Below the pieces are notes generated by a model. It saw nothing but the letters and a program-made list of their open reading frames with translations, made no database searches and was not told the DNA's origin. DNA of 64,000 nucleotides from Botrytis cinerea B05.10. Lineage: Eukaryota > Ascomycota > Leotiomycetes > Helotiales > Sclerotiniaceae. The translations under genes were made by a program, and so were the position numbers. Position 1 is the first letter of the stretch. Each line of letters opens with the position of its first letter. The stretch lies in NCBI RefSeq assembly GCF_000143535.2, contig NC_037319.1:1922001-1986000 (forward strand), read 5' to 3'. Positions 1 through 10,798 of the stretch are shown here, in pieces.

Positions 1-895
1 CAGCAATCTTCTGAGCCTCAGCGATTTGTGACCTAACTGCATCTGCGCTGAAATCCTCCAATGGGAACCCCTCGACTGCGTTGATGCTTAATGAAGAGTT
101 TGGTTGAACGACTGCGAATCCTCCGGAAACTGTTCCAATGCCCCGTTAGCCTCTCATGTTCTGCCTATTTGTGAATATTTCCAGGATGATTATCGTATGA
201 CGTACGGAAGAATTGCTTGCTTCCACCACTCTCCTCGATAACCTCAACGAGACCTGGCTTCAATTGTTCGATCGATGGGACGTGGTTGGCGAGGATACCC
301 ATTTCACCGGATTCGGCGGGGATGTTAACTTGGACGACATCTTGGGATCTGTAAACAGACTGCAGATTTATGTGTTAGCCAATCTTTTCCTATATGCCCA
401 TCTGACCATCTGCCAATCCATCTATCCGCAGAAATCCCCCCCTCCCTTCCCCGTCCCCCATCCCATTCCATTCCATCCAGCAGCCCATCACCCACCCCCC
501 CTTCCTCCCTCCATCCCTCCCCGCATCACAAACAGAAATCCCAACATACCTGATGAGGCAAAGCCAAGCTCAACTTAATCTGCACACCCACGCACAAGTC
601 AGCACAAAGATCCAATCCAATCCAACGCAATGCAATCCCAAGCACCAAAACCCGCGTATGCAAATCAAATTCCGCATTCCGCCTTCGCACCTCCCATCCC
701 AAAGCCCCAAGGCCTGAGACGAGACGCCCCCCAAAAAAAAAGAGAGACAAAGGGGAGGAGGGAAAAAAAAACACAGAAACGGGAAATCCCGACCTTCTCC
801 GCAACAGCCTCAGCATACCCTCTGCGCAAAACAGGAGTTTTCAAAGCCGTAGGGCGAACCCGCAGAGCGGCGCGAGCAAAACGCATAGAGTTCAT
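1..895 (-). CDS. ATP16: Mitochondrial F1F0 ATP synthase subunit delta (partial, 3' end outside window)
   Basis: This is the delta subunit of the F1 central stalk, the counterpart of bacterial epsilon, acting on the matrix side of the inner mitochondrial membrane. Reading the minus strand, exons are 895-794, 579-550, 359-206 and 129 to the window edge. Exon 1 encodes an arginine-rich presequence ending near RRGYAEAV. The joined protein then reads through IKLSLALPHQ, SVYRSQDVVQVNIPAESGEM and GILANHVPSIEQLKPGLVEV, the delta/epsilon beta-sandwich signature, and continues with LSGGFAVVQPNSSLSINAVE to AEAQKIA at the edge. The splice joints restore the family sequence exactly. Oddities are a 30-nt second exon, a 214-nt first intron with a GTCGGG donor, and homopolymer runs inside that intron. 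The C-terminal helical part is missing because the window ends. The family call is very secure. Confidence 0.95.
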
Positions 896-1035
896 GATGG
901 ACGGGTCGAGTGTTTCAATTGAAGAGACGTGACGTTCACTGAGAGGCGGGGGGGGGTTGATTGCGGGCGGGAGCTTGCTGGTTTGATGTCGGGATGCCTT
1001 TCGCTAACTTATTTTCTTTAGCTTTGAATGGGAGT

Positions 1036-1198
1036 CACGTGTTATGGAATTTTGGACGCGCGAGATTGGGGGTTTGGGAGCGATGATTGATGGAGGGGAT
1101 TTTTCTATTGATTCTTGGTATATATCTTTGATTGATTGGAGAGAGAATTATTTTCGAGTTCTGGTCGCTCCTCACGTGTTGACTGATCACGAGATTTT

Positions 1199-1229
<31 letters not shown>

Positions 1230-1246
1230 CATACCCATCTCACGTG
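1036..1246. promoter_or_regulatory. Cluster of three CACGTG (E-box/Cbf1-type) sites upstream of ATP16
   Basis: CACGTG occurs at 1036-1041, 1173-1178 and 1241-1246, each preceded by T on the plus strand (TCACGTG). They lie 140-350 nt upstream of the ATP synthase delta start, in its presumed promoter. TCACGTG is the core bound by Cbf1-type and other bHLH regulators in fungi. About 16 CACGTG would be expected by chance in 64 kb, so only the local clustering is notable. Function is inferred. Confidence 0.45.
1200..1228. repeat. (TCA)n microsatellite
   Basis: About ten tandem TCA triplets lie between two of the CACGTG sites upstream of ATP16. This is non-coding by position. Confidence 0.9.
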
Positions 1247-4200
1247 CAACCCAACACCCATCAGCTTACTAACCAAGCATCCATGGCTAGCACTCCACCC
1301 CACGCCATCCCGATTCCATCCCGAAACCATCCACCCATCCATCCATCCATTCTCGCTACCTCGCTACCTCGCTCTCTCCCCCTACTCACCTCAACGCAGG
1401 AATTCCCCGTTTCAACACCCGGATACCAAACCACCAAGCCCCAAGTAGACCCGGCCGGGACGAGGACCCCCCACCCCCTTCCCAAGTCTCCAGCCACGGG
1501 AATGAAAACCTGCAGACACGAACCCCCATCCACCCAGCATTTATTTCACCATTCGCTCCCCCAAGTGCGGAAAGAAGGACGGAATTATACTCCAAGCCAC
1601 TTCATCCATCCATCACCTACCGACCTAGGTATGCGTATGCAGCTCTCCCTTCCCCCCAAGCCCAAGTGTCAAATGTACATACAGTATACATTACACAGTG
1701 TACAAAGTACCATCGGTATCCCACCAGAAACCCAAATAAAATCCATCTATCCATCCATCCCTGAAAATTCCACTGGTCCAAATTAATCCCTCACATTCGA
1801 GGCTAGTCTCAATGCAAAATGCAAAAACATGAACCTTGAACGCCCCCATCAAAAACATCAAAACATCAAATCAAGAAAATATCCTCAATGTTTTTTTTTT
1901 ATTCCATGGGGGAGTTTCCCGTCAATGGCCCGATCGGATGAAGCACCCCGGAGTAGGGAATGGAATGTGCAGATCTTGGTGGATGTGGTTATTGAGAAGT
2001 ACGGTGCAGAGTATTTCACTATTGTTGCTTTTTGTACAAAGTGCAGACAGTCTTGGAATCTATCGTTGACATTGAGTTTGGTACCGAGTAAAATTGAGTC
2101 AAAATGATGGAATCAATACGCAACCTATGACATTTGATAGACGGGATCATTGATTCATTTGCGACGATTTTCCCAGAAATCTACACGTTTCGAGATAAGC
2201 AAAACAAGCCAAGCTTCTCAGCGGGTGTGGCACTACACAAGATTTTTATGCCAATGCAATGCCAATGCCCACCGTTGAATCACCAAGGCATTTACAATCT
2301 TGATATTTGTCCCTTGAATCTGTTTCACCAAGCCCTCCAGAGTCAGAACTCATTTATTCGAAAGAAACAGTTTCTTCATAGCTATCTTCATTTACCGACT
2401 ACTTGAGAGACACAAACGGATCATCACGGGATATTAAATTACGAACATGAAGATCGTATCGCCATAGATGTTGTAATTGTGTTGCAAGAAGGCGCTGCAC
2501 GGTTTGTTAGATGAGCATTGCACACCCTTTCGCTGCGGTTTGTAAGGTAGTTTGATGGATTTTGATTCAGATGCGATCGTGATTTGACCTATTTTTGGCC
2601 GTATGTTTGCAGGATTCGTAGGGCGGTGAATTTGGGTTGTTGGGTATGAGATGAGATCTAACCCCTAATCACGCAAAAGACAGTGAAGCGAAAGGATGTG
2701 AAGGGGTAGGCAGGGCAGCGGTGTACTCCGTACATACGCTGTATGTATGTAGGTAGGTGGTCTGTATGTAGGCATGTATAATTTTGGGTCAGATGTCGAT
2801 GCTGATGATGAACCGGTGGATGTTTGGGCACAGTTGGTAGAAACACCAGTGAGAAGTATGATGAACTGTCAGATGATCTTAGAAGGTATACAGTAAGAGC
2901 TTACTTACTCAGCTTCCATCATTTTCCCCCGTTTCCGTATATCAAATTTTCAACACTCGATCGCCACTCAAGAGGTGAGCCAGCACAATGCACAAACGCC
3001 CAAAGTGTTTGATCAGTCTTATGCCAACACCCAATGCCGATTTTTCCAGCGGTGAGAAGATAATAGATGAAGTAATATCGTCGTGTATGTAGGAGAGGTT
3101 GCACAGATAGCTTTTGGCACCTTATCCAGGCCATTCTCCTATCCTGTGCTTAAACTCCCCGGAAGCGAGCAGTGAACACGGATCCAAAAGCTGTGTGCTT
3201 GTCAAATGCAGGGTACACTATCTTTCGAGCATCACATCTCCCTCCCTTTCCATCCAATTGTTCTTTGCCGTTCTGAATGGAAGATGTAGAAATCCGACAC
3301 GTTTCTATCCTTCAAAGCCTTCTCTCTCTCAGGAGGGGTAAACCCTTTCGTCGAATGTGGGGTAATTTATGGATTTTCGGCGGTCAAATCCTAGTTGCGA
3401 CCTACATGGCAGGATTATCATTGGTTCCTTCTCCCAATCCGATTGAGGTGTTACTCCGGCACACGATGGGATCTTTGATTAATTACCAGGTGTCCCATTG
3501 GCAGGCGGAAACGAAGAATGTCGTCAGTGAGAGGGCCGTTCCAATCCGCTTGATCACAGTCAACCTGACGGTAAGGTGGGATTTTGCCCGGTGAAGGTAT
3601 CACGAGCCCATCAATCTGATCGGACCCGGGTTTCCCTACATGACAGAATATGACGGTGTGTAACATGACTTGCGCGATGCAAGATATACTTTTTACCCGC
3701 ACGTTTCTCGTAGACCCTTCGTGCCTCAATGCGAAATGACGAGCACTGTGAAACGATTTCCAAGTAAAAGTGCAAGCAAGTCTGGCAAACCGTAGAGTGC
3801 TAGTGTATCATCACTGATCAGATGAAGAAGCCGCATCCACAACCCCACGTTCGCAAGAGAAGTCGAGCAGAGGATGCTGGATGGAGGAGGAGGCTGGTAG
3901 CGTGGCAGGCGTGGTGGGCAGCGTTTCACACGAAGGGAAAGAGCATAGTCCCCGCAAGTACGTATGAATGGATACATGCACTGCTGCGAGAGGCCAGTTT
4001 GGAGCGTGATTAGACGGAGTCCTGCAGGTAAGGTGTGACTTTGGCATGTGCGCCAAGGGGTGCACGAATCCACGGTGCTGGCTTTGAGGATTATTATTTC
4101 GAATTTTGCCGCGGTTGGCTGGTGTAATATGCGATATCTCACGATAGATCACCTGCATTTGGGCAAGCTGCGATTTAATCGTGAAGCTATAGCGGGAAGA

Positions 4201-6289
4201 AACAATTGTCTGATTAGGGGATACGGTTAGACTCCAGCAAGATTGTGATTGTGATTGAGAATTGTCATCAAGCGTAGGTAGACAGATGGATGCATTCGGA
4301 CAGAAGGACACGACAGGAATCACAGGACGGATGAAAATAGAGTGAGGGATTGCTGAGTAAGCTGCAATTTCAAGTCATGGGAAGAGAAGAGGGAGAGGCA
4401 TGGAGATGAGGAATAAATTTGAATGTGACGCTAAGATGCTTGCTTGATTGAGATGGAGATGGAGATGGAGATGGAACAGAGGAACGGGAGGGAAAGGGAG
4501 AATTTGATGAACCATTGGGCCATGTCTTGTTATGCCATGTGGTGATGTTGTGACTAGAAGTAAATAAATAAAGCACACGGAAAGAGAAGAGAGACATTGA
4601 AGATGGATCCAATAATTAAACCTGGGAGACTGACTGGGAGTGAGTGTACTCTGTCCTCAACGCCCTCAACGCAATCAACGCAAGCAACGGAATCGTCAAA
4701 TTATCGTGAAATTCTCCACGCTCGCTCCAAACTCCAAGCTCCCAGGGGAAAATGGGATTGGCTCACGAAAATGGTTCCAATCTCTCCGAATTCAGGCCGT
4801 CCCGAGACCACCCCCAAGAGCGGGTGGGAAATTTCATGTTCATTCTCATTTCCATTTTATTGCTTGCGGCACATTTTGATTTGTCGATCGCTTGATTTGC
4901 TGCTTCTCTCACTCTGCTCTTCTCTTCTGGAGTTAGTGTACATGATGTAGGTACATCTTTCCTGTATCCTGTCGGACGGTTGGATCAACGGGCGTGCAGT
5001 AAGATGGGCTTTTGGCTTGGCTGATACCTCGCTCCAACACTACAGCACGTTATTGAAAACCTTCGGTGGGCGAGTAAACTTTCCGTGTGAGAATACGATG
5101 CGTTTTGATGACTCTTGGTCGGGAATGTTTGAGATGTCTTTGCCCATCTGCCCGGGAAGCTGTTGGCATTTTTACTGTCTTGAGCGCGAACATGCACATC
5201 AATCAATTAGAGGCATGGCATTCACAATCAAGCCAGCAAGCCCGAGGCATGTGAGCCAGCTGGGAAGGAAGTACTGCTGGTCAGCGCATACTACGGAGTT
5301 GATGCTGTAATCTCATGGGCTTGACTGGATGGCATAGATTATGGACGGATCCACTTTTCGATTTGAACATTGAACAACAGCTGCTGACCTGCACTACCCA
5401 AATCGACGATGGGAAGTTACATACCTAGGTGTCTAGGTGTTGTTAAAGATAGAAAGAAGAAGGACGAAGAGCGGGGGATGTTTCTCTGGGGGGAGGATGT
5501 GATAAATATGCAGTTGTGATTGGTATTTGTGATATAATATGGCGACAAGCACCTAGGTAGGTCCAGAGTACAGAGGACATGGGACACATAGTACATAGGA
5601 TAGATGCCACACAATGCGTGGCATGGTATGAGTGAGCGAGTGTGTGTACTGTATCGAGTACAATATGTATGTATCTACATGTGTATAGTTGCGTCGACGT
5701 ATTCTTCCAGACAAGCTCTCCGATATGGAAAGCACCGCGTGCAGCCCGAAGTAGGCATCATATCCGCAGTAAACCCAAGCTACGAGAGATCATCGATGGA
5801 AGAAGAATGGAAGCATGGAAGAATGGCGCGATCACCATAAAGTTCAAGTCAAGGTCAAAGTGATAGTTTATTCGATCTGAACCATGGAAGTTCCAGACTC
5901 GTCCGATTTCATCTCATACCCGTTGCCCGCTGAACTCTGTATGTCTTGAGACACTTTGACCCCTCGCACCACGACCTCTCCTATTGAGAGCTCGAGGGAA
6001 GACCGGCACTGGGATACCGAGGAGGTGACGATGATATGGTCTGGTCTGGTATGGTATGGTATGGGTTCTACAATCGATAGACATTCTGGACAGTGTGCTC
6101 TGTACGTACAAGCTTTTCCGTAGTCGATACCCACCATCTTACATCCAGCCCTTTGCAGAACTACCGAAGCAGGGCATGTACTAGCTGGGTCAGCGTTCCA
6201 GGGCACGATCAAGGGCAGCAGAGCAAGAGAGTGAACTCAAAGCGAGCGAGTGATTGCCGGCCCAAACACTATTTCACGATCAAGGACAG

Positions 6290-6335
6290 GAGCGAGAGCG
6301 AGAGCGAGAGCAAGAGCAAGAGCAAGAGCAAAAGC
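6290..6335. repeat. (GAGCRA)n microsatellite
   Basis: Tandem hexamers drift from GAGCGA to GAGCAA and end in a C run. It is followed at about 6491-6514 by an ACCAGC/CAG-type run of four units. Both are in non-coding DNA. Confidence 0.85.
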
Positions 6336-6943
6336 CCCCCACTCAGCAACATATTACTCCGTGCAGCAGAATGAACGTTACCAGCCGCCAGCCGCAACCC
6401 GCCAGCCGTAAATGTATCTAGCTAGTATCTATGCCATGTCGGGAGGGAGGGAGGGATGATAATAGTAGTAATAGGCCTTAGCAATCTACTACCAGCACCA
6501 GCACCAGCACCAGCAAAACCAAAAGACCAACCAGCCCACTTATTGCAAGAGGAATTCATTTTTATTTATTTATTTTTCTTTGAGAGCGAACGCGAACGAG
6601 TAAGAGAACAAGCAGGACAAAGACCGCGAGAGAGAGAAAAGAGAAAGAAAATAAAAAAAAGAAAAATCGGTTTTTCCATGCGCTAATCCATTCCTGATCA
6701 CATTGTCTGTCTGCATCGTACAACGTACAATTTTACACTTTATGTATTCGGCAGCGACACAGAGTATCTTGTTAGCATTCTCTTGTTGTCCATTACTCTT
6801 TTACTCTGTTGCTCTCTGGCTCTTATTTGCTCTGTTGCTCTCTGGCTCTTATCCACACCTCTCTCTGTCTCTCCTACTTTTTTCCCTATATTATGTATCG
6901 CCTGTAATCAATCCACTCATCATATAATAAACCCACTCGCTCA

Positions 6944-7057
6944 TCCACCACCCACCACCCACCACCCATTCACTTATCCACCCACGCACCCACGCACCCA
7001 TCCACCCATCCACCCATCCACCCATCCACCCATCCACCCATCCATCCATCCATCCAC
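6944..7057. repeat. CCCA/CATC-rich tandem tract
   Basis: This run of CACCCACC-, CCCACGCA- and CCATCCAC-type units shades into CCAT repeats. It is strongly C/A-rich on the plus strand and lies in the long region upstream of the 8399 gene. Confidence 0.85.
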
Positions 7058-7257
7058 TACTGAAAACCGCACATTCGCATAATCACCAACCAACAAGCGT
7101 GCCCTTCGCTCCTCTCTTATCCAGACCAGACACGCCCAGGAGACGAGAAGGCTCGCATGATATCAAAGTCTCATGTTCGTTCTTGATTTTTGACGATTCC
7201 TTCCTGATTATTCCTGATCATTCCTGATTCCTGATTCCTGATTGTCATTCAACACCC

Positions 7258-7520
7258 TTCTTCTTCTTCTTCTTCTTCTTCTTCTTCCAAAACGACGTAG
7301 TGGCAAAACACCATCCTCCCCCCTCCCCCCAAAACCGAGACAAAAATAAGGCTGTGTTGGGTTTTCTTTTCTTATCTAGGGCAAGGAACGTTACTCAGTC
7401 TTATTAATATTTTTAGTCTTTTTCTTATTTTCTGACTATTATTATTATTATTATTATTGTACGCGGTCGAAGATCAAATCAAGCCAAATCAAGCCAAATC
7501 AAGCCAAATCAAATCAAATC
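7258..7520. repeat. Cluster of three microsatellites: (TTC)n, (ATT)n and (AAATCAAGCC)n
   Basis: A run of about ten TTC triplets lies at 7258-7287, an ATT run at about 7437-7458, and a decamer-like AATCAAGCCA repeat of three to four units at about 7478-7520. All lie upstream of the acidic-protein gene. Confidence 0.85.
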
Positions 7521-7659
7521 TTTCTTTCGATTTGTGTGAGAGGCCAACCCTGAAAAAGTTGTTCTTTCAGCCCTTATTTGAACGTCATTTTATAATACCA
7601 CAGCGTTCCCCCCCAGAAATCTCCCACAATTTCAAATCAACAATCAACCTTTCACCTCT

Positions 7660-7770
7660 CTTGCCTCTTGCCTCTTGCCTCTTGCATACTTTCATACTTT
7701 CATACTTTGATGCTTGGTACTTGGTACTTGATACTTGATACTCTGATACTCTGATCCTCTGATCCTCACC
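7660..7770. repeat. Drifting tandem repeat (CTCTTGC, then CATACTTT, GGTACTT, CTGATACT)
   Basis: Several short pyrimidine-rich units follow one another, each repeated two to four times and each differing slightly from the last. This gives a continuous repeat whose unit changes along its length. It lies roughly 630-740 nt before the start codon at 8399 and may be within the transcribed leader. Confidence 0.75.
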
Positions 7771-7983
7771 GACATCGACCAAAGAAGAATCAATCTATTC
7801 CAGGTGGACGCCAACTTCATTCCCATACAACGACAACACCTCTTCGCTTCCACCACCAACAACAACAACAACATCAACAATCAATCCTTCCCTCCATCGA
7901 GGAAGAGAAGACACCGCGTTGCCTGCCTTTCCTTTTATTGCTTTCGTCGCAGTAACCTGGAATAACTACTTGATTTGAATACA

Positions 7984-8004
7984 ATGTTTTTTCCACAATT
8001 ATAG
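7984..8004 (+). promoter_or_regulatory. Possible short upstream ORF in the leader of the 8399 gene
   Basis: An ATG at 7984 opens a six-codon frame (MFFPQL) closed by TAG. It lies 395 nt before the main start, in a pyrimidine-rich stretch that looks like a long 5' leader. Whether the leader includes it is not known, so a translational role is only a possibility. Confidence 0.3.
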
Positions 8005-8398
8005 CAATACTGTCCCTCAGGGACGCTCTAATTCAACGGTCCTCCTTCGACCTTTGTCTTTTGATCGGGAAAGATATTTGAAAGACGAATCACTTCTCTT
8101 CGTCTCGAGCTCGATACTGGCTCCTTTACCTTTTTGATTCATTACCAATTCCCAACACATCGAGGCTTCTCAAGAGTCCTCGACTGTTTCACTTCATTCC
8201 AATTTCACCATCGGCAACCACAAACCGCGACCTTTTTTCTTTCGATTCGAGGTCTTGCAACCGCCTCGAAATCCACGTTCCGATTTACATATTACGAACC
8301 CTTCCCGAGCGACCATCTTCCAACGCTCGATCCTACTTATATTACCTACCTAATTATACATTCACATTCAAACCCCCAATCACGATCCAATTTTTACC

Positions 8399-10798
8399 AT
8401 GGAGGGGCAAGATATTTTGACGTGGCGTCCACAAGCGACGTCCACTCCCAATATGTCGACAACGGGCGACGAAGAAATAATACCTGCAGATGTCGACGAA
8501 CCTCCTGAACTACAAGCAAAAGAATTCATCAAAGCTCCCATTCGCCCTCAAAATGACCGCGCCGAATCCTTGATCACCAGAGGTTTACATATCGTCGAAC
8601 CCGAGATGCAAAAACCCGATATCCATGTTACCACCGACCTAATGCGCCGACGATCCTTGATGAGTACGGCAAGTCTCGCATCTACCGCCGAGCTTACTAG
8701 CGATGGAGGCTTTACAAGTCCTGCTCGCACAAATACACCTAGCCCACCATTCCCCAATCCGTCATACTATTCGATGGGTCGAAAGTCGGCATATCCTCCA
8801 CCGGCTCCAGTCGTATCTCATGAAGTGGCCGACCCAATCATCGCCGTCCACGCGGAAATCCTCCACGTTTCACCGAAAGCAGCACCAGTGGTACCCCTCG
8901 TGGCCGCTCCAAAGAAACGATGTATTAGTTTCGCTTGTGGTGCGCAAAAGGACCCCGCTCCCAAGCCAACGGCGATCGCCGTCGCGAAGCCTCTGGAACC
9001 CGCCGCTCCTCTTGTCGAAGCTTTGAAACGCAAATGTACCATTAAATTTGCTTGTCCTTCGAAGCCCACGGAAAAGCACGCGGAAAAGTCTGTAGAAAAG
9101 GTTGAGCCCACCGAAAAAACATCTTACTCGAAACTCGCTCTGTCAGATACCCCACCAGCACGAAGACGCGTCTCGAGTCGATCACCATCTACGTCTAGAA
9201 AACCCAGACCTACCCCTGCATCTTCTCTTCGTCCCCATCGCGAATCCACAGGCACCGTGAGACGCGCATCTCAGAGTCCTGTTGCGATTAGGTGCAAGCC
9301 AAGGTATGTCATTGCCGGCGAAAAGGATTTGCAATCTGAGGCTGCCCGATTCCACGAATTCTGCAGTGAAGGTTTAGAAGAGGATGACTGGATCCGCAAA
9401 GATGAAGAGGTCCCCAAGGCCCGAATTACTATCAATGATACCCTTGCCAAAGAGATCAGAATCCGTAGACTCGGGTCAGAAGCCGAGGAAGAAGCCTTGG
9501 AGGAAGATGACGACGACGACGACGAAGAAGAATTCGATGATGGAAACGACTCGGACAACGAAGATGGCTCTGATGAAGAAGAAGATGACGAGGACGATGA
9601 GACTGATCGTGTCGACTCTGACGAGGGTTTCACAGACGGAAACGAGACTGATAACGAAGCTGGTTTCGCCGATTCTGATGACGAAGATGATACCGAAGGT
9701 GATTTCAATTTCTGGACACCTGGCAGATTGGAACAAGCTCGATTTCCAATCATAAACACCGAAATTAGCACTTATCGTGCCTCTGCAAACCGTACTGCAT
9801 CAGCATCATCGATCGAATCCCTTAATGGCGAAGCTCCTATAAGAGAGTTGTCTAGAGGAAAGCGGAGGCCAAAGAAGACTCACAGCATTAAGATTCGCCC
9901 AGGAACTCCAGATCTCCCTGATAGTACCGATTTTGTCTGTGGAACACTTGATGAGGATCGTCCTCTTGAAGATGCTTACGTCTCTTGCATGACAGCCAGA
10001 AAATATGCCAAACACATCGCCACTCCTCAGGATATCGATCCATCTTTCCCAACATCGGATCCCGAGGATGAAGAAGATGAAGAGGATGATGCCGCAAAAA
10101 CAATTGAGAGTGACGAACATGTTTGGATGCAAGGAAAGTTCGAAGACTCGGATTCGGAACGTCGTCGTTCCAGATCTCGTAGATCTCCTGGCCACAGTCC
10201 AAGAAGATTACATTCTCCCCCACCAAAACAACGTCTTCGCTCTCCACCTCCCAAGCAGCGTCTTCGGTCCCCACCACCGAAAAGACGTCTCCAATCACCA
10301 CCACCAAAGAAACGTCTTCAATCACCTCCTCCCCGCAAGTTGTTTGGGAATGAATCTCCAAAACGTTTACGATCTCCACCACCAGCACGTGCAATTCAAT
10401 CTCCTCCTGGGTCACCTTCAGGCAGCGGAAGTAAGCCAATTAAGTTCGCACCTTTAGGATCTAGACCAGGCTTGACTCACACCAAGTCTCTTCCTCGTAC
10501 ACCAAATGCATTCTGTCGTCAATACACTGCCAATCGCATTGCTGCAGCCAATGAGATTGCAGCCAAGGACGATGGTGATGGACCATTACGAGGAGCAATT
10601 GACATTGTTAAAGGTCTTGAGCAAAAGCGACAAAGACGAAAGGAGAAGTTTTACCAAAAGCACTGCGCCAATCGTGCACGCAAAGCTCAACCAGAGCGTA
10701 GACCTCAACCTGGCAAGGGCGCTGAACGCATGCGTGAATTGGGATTACTCATGGCGGGCAAGACGGGTACTAATGACCCATACATGCTTTCTGCATAA
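8399..10798 (+). CDS. Acidic, Arg/Pro-repeat fungal protein (DUF3295-like), 799 aa
   Basis: This is a single uninterrupted frame of 799 residues starting in a good context (TTTTACC before ATGG). I recognise no enzyme fold. In order it shows a Ser/Thr/Pro-rich start and two similar short motifs near residues 177-220 (KKRCISFAC and KRKCTIKFAC). A basic Ser/Arg stretch follows at about 255-300, then a conserved-looking segment with HEFCSEGLEEDDWIRKDEE and KARITINDTLAKEIRIRRLG (about 320-358), and a very acidic run (about 360-440). A WTPGRLEQARFP element follows, then tandem RLRSPPPKQ units (about 600-635) and a basic helical segment near the end (KGLEQKRQRRKEKFYQKHC). The middle part resembles fungal DUF3295 proteins as I recall them. 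Composition suggests a nuclear regulatory or scaffold role, but no function is shown. Confidence is high for the gene and modest for the family. Confidence 0.85.
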   Translation: MEGQDILTWRPQATSTPNMSTTGDEEIIPADVDEPPELQAKEFIKAPIRPQNDRAESLITRGLHIVEPEMQKPDIHVTTDLMRRRSLMSTASLASTAELTSDGGFTSPARTNTPSPPFPNPSYYSMGRKSAYPPPAPVVSHEVADPIIAVHAEILHVSPKAAPVVPLVAAPKKRCISFACGAQKDPAPKPTAIAVAKPLEPAAPLVEALKRKCTIKFACPSKPTEKHAEKSVEKVEPTEKTSYSKLALSDTPPARRRVSSRSPSTSRKPRPTPASSLRPHRESTGTVRRASQSPVAIRCKPRYVIAGEKDLQSEAARFHEFCSEGLEEDDWIRKDEEVPKARITINDTLAKEIRIRRLGSEAEEEALEEDDDDDDEEEFDDGNDSDNEDGSDEEEDDEDDETDRVDSDEGFTDGNETDNEAGFADSDDEDDTEGDFNFWTPGRLEQARFPIINTEISTYRASANRTASASSIESLNGEAPIRELSRGKRRPKKTHSIKIRPGTPDLPDSTDFVCGTLDEDRPLEDAYVSCMTARKYAKHIATPQDIDPSFPTSDPEDEEDEEDDAAKTIESDEHVWMQGKFEDSDSERRRSRSRRSPGHSPRRLHSPPPKQRLRSPPPKQRLRSPPPKRRLQSPPPKKRLQSPPPRKLFGNESPKRLRSPPPARAIQSPPGSPSGSGSKPIKFAPLGSRPGLTHTKSLPRTPNAFCRQYTANRIAAANEIAAKDDGDGPLRGAIDIVKGLEQKRQRRKEKFYQKHCANRARKAQPERRPQPGKGAERMRELGLLMAGKTGTNDPYMLSA

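Larger units (their letters stand above)
896..6286. other. Gene-free stretch upstream of ATP16
   Basis: Apart from the CACGTG cluster and short microsatellites, nothing gene-like is supported here. Open frames are short, overlap on both strands, lack family motifs and show no convincing splice structure. The stretch holds a TCA run at 1200-1228, a GGAGAT run near 4440-4473 and pyrimidine-rich tracts. A long non-coding RNA or an unrecognised spliced gene cannot be excluded. Confidence 0.5.

Noticed and set aside
3726..4323. Two minus-strand frames of 138 and 170 codons
   Set aside because: They overlap each other in different frames, show no family motif or splice structure, and have random-looking composition.
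5868..6212. 114-codon minus-strand frame
   Set aside because: Its composition is mildly protein-like, but there is no recognisable motif, no exon partner and no conserved start context, so support was too weak.
9271..9771. Ser-rich minus-strand frame opposite the acidic stretch
   Set aside because: It is the mirror of the Asp/Glu codon run (GAC/GAA read as Ser/Phe/Val) in the real gene on the plus strand.
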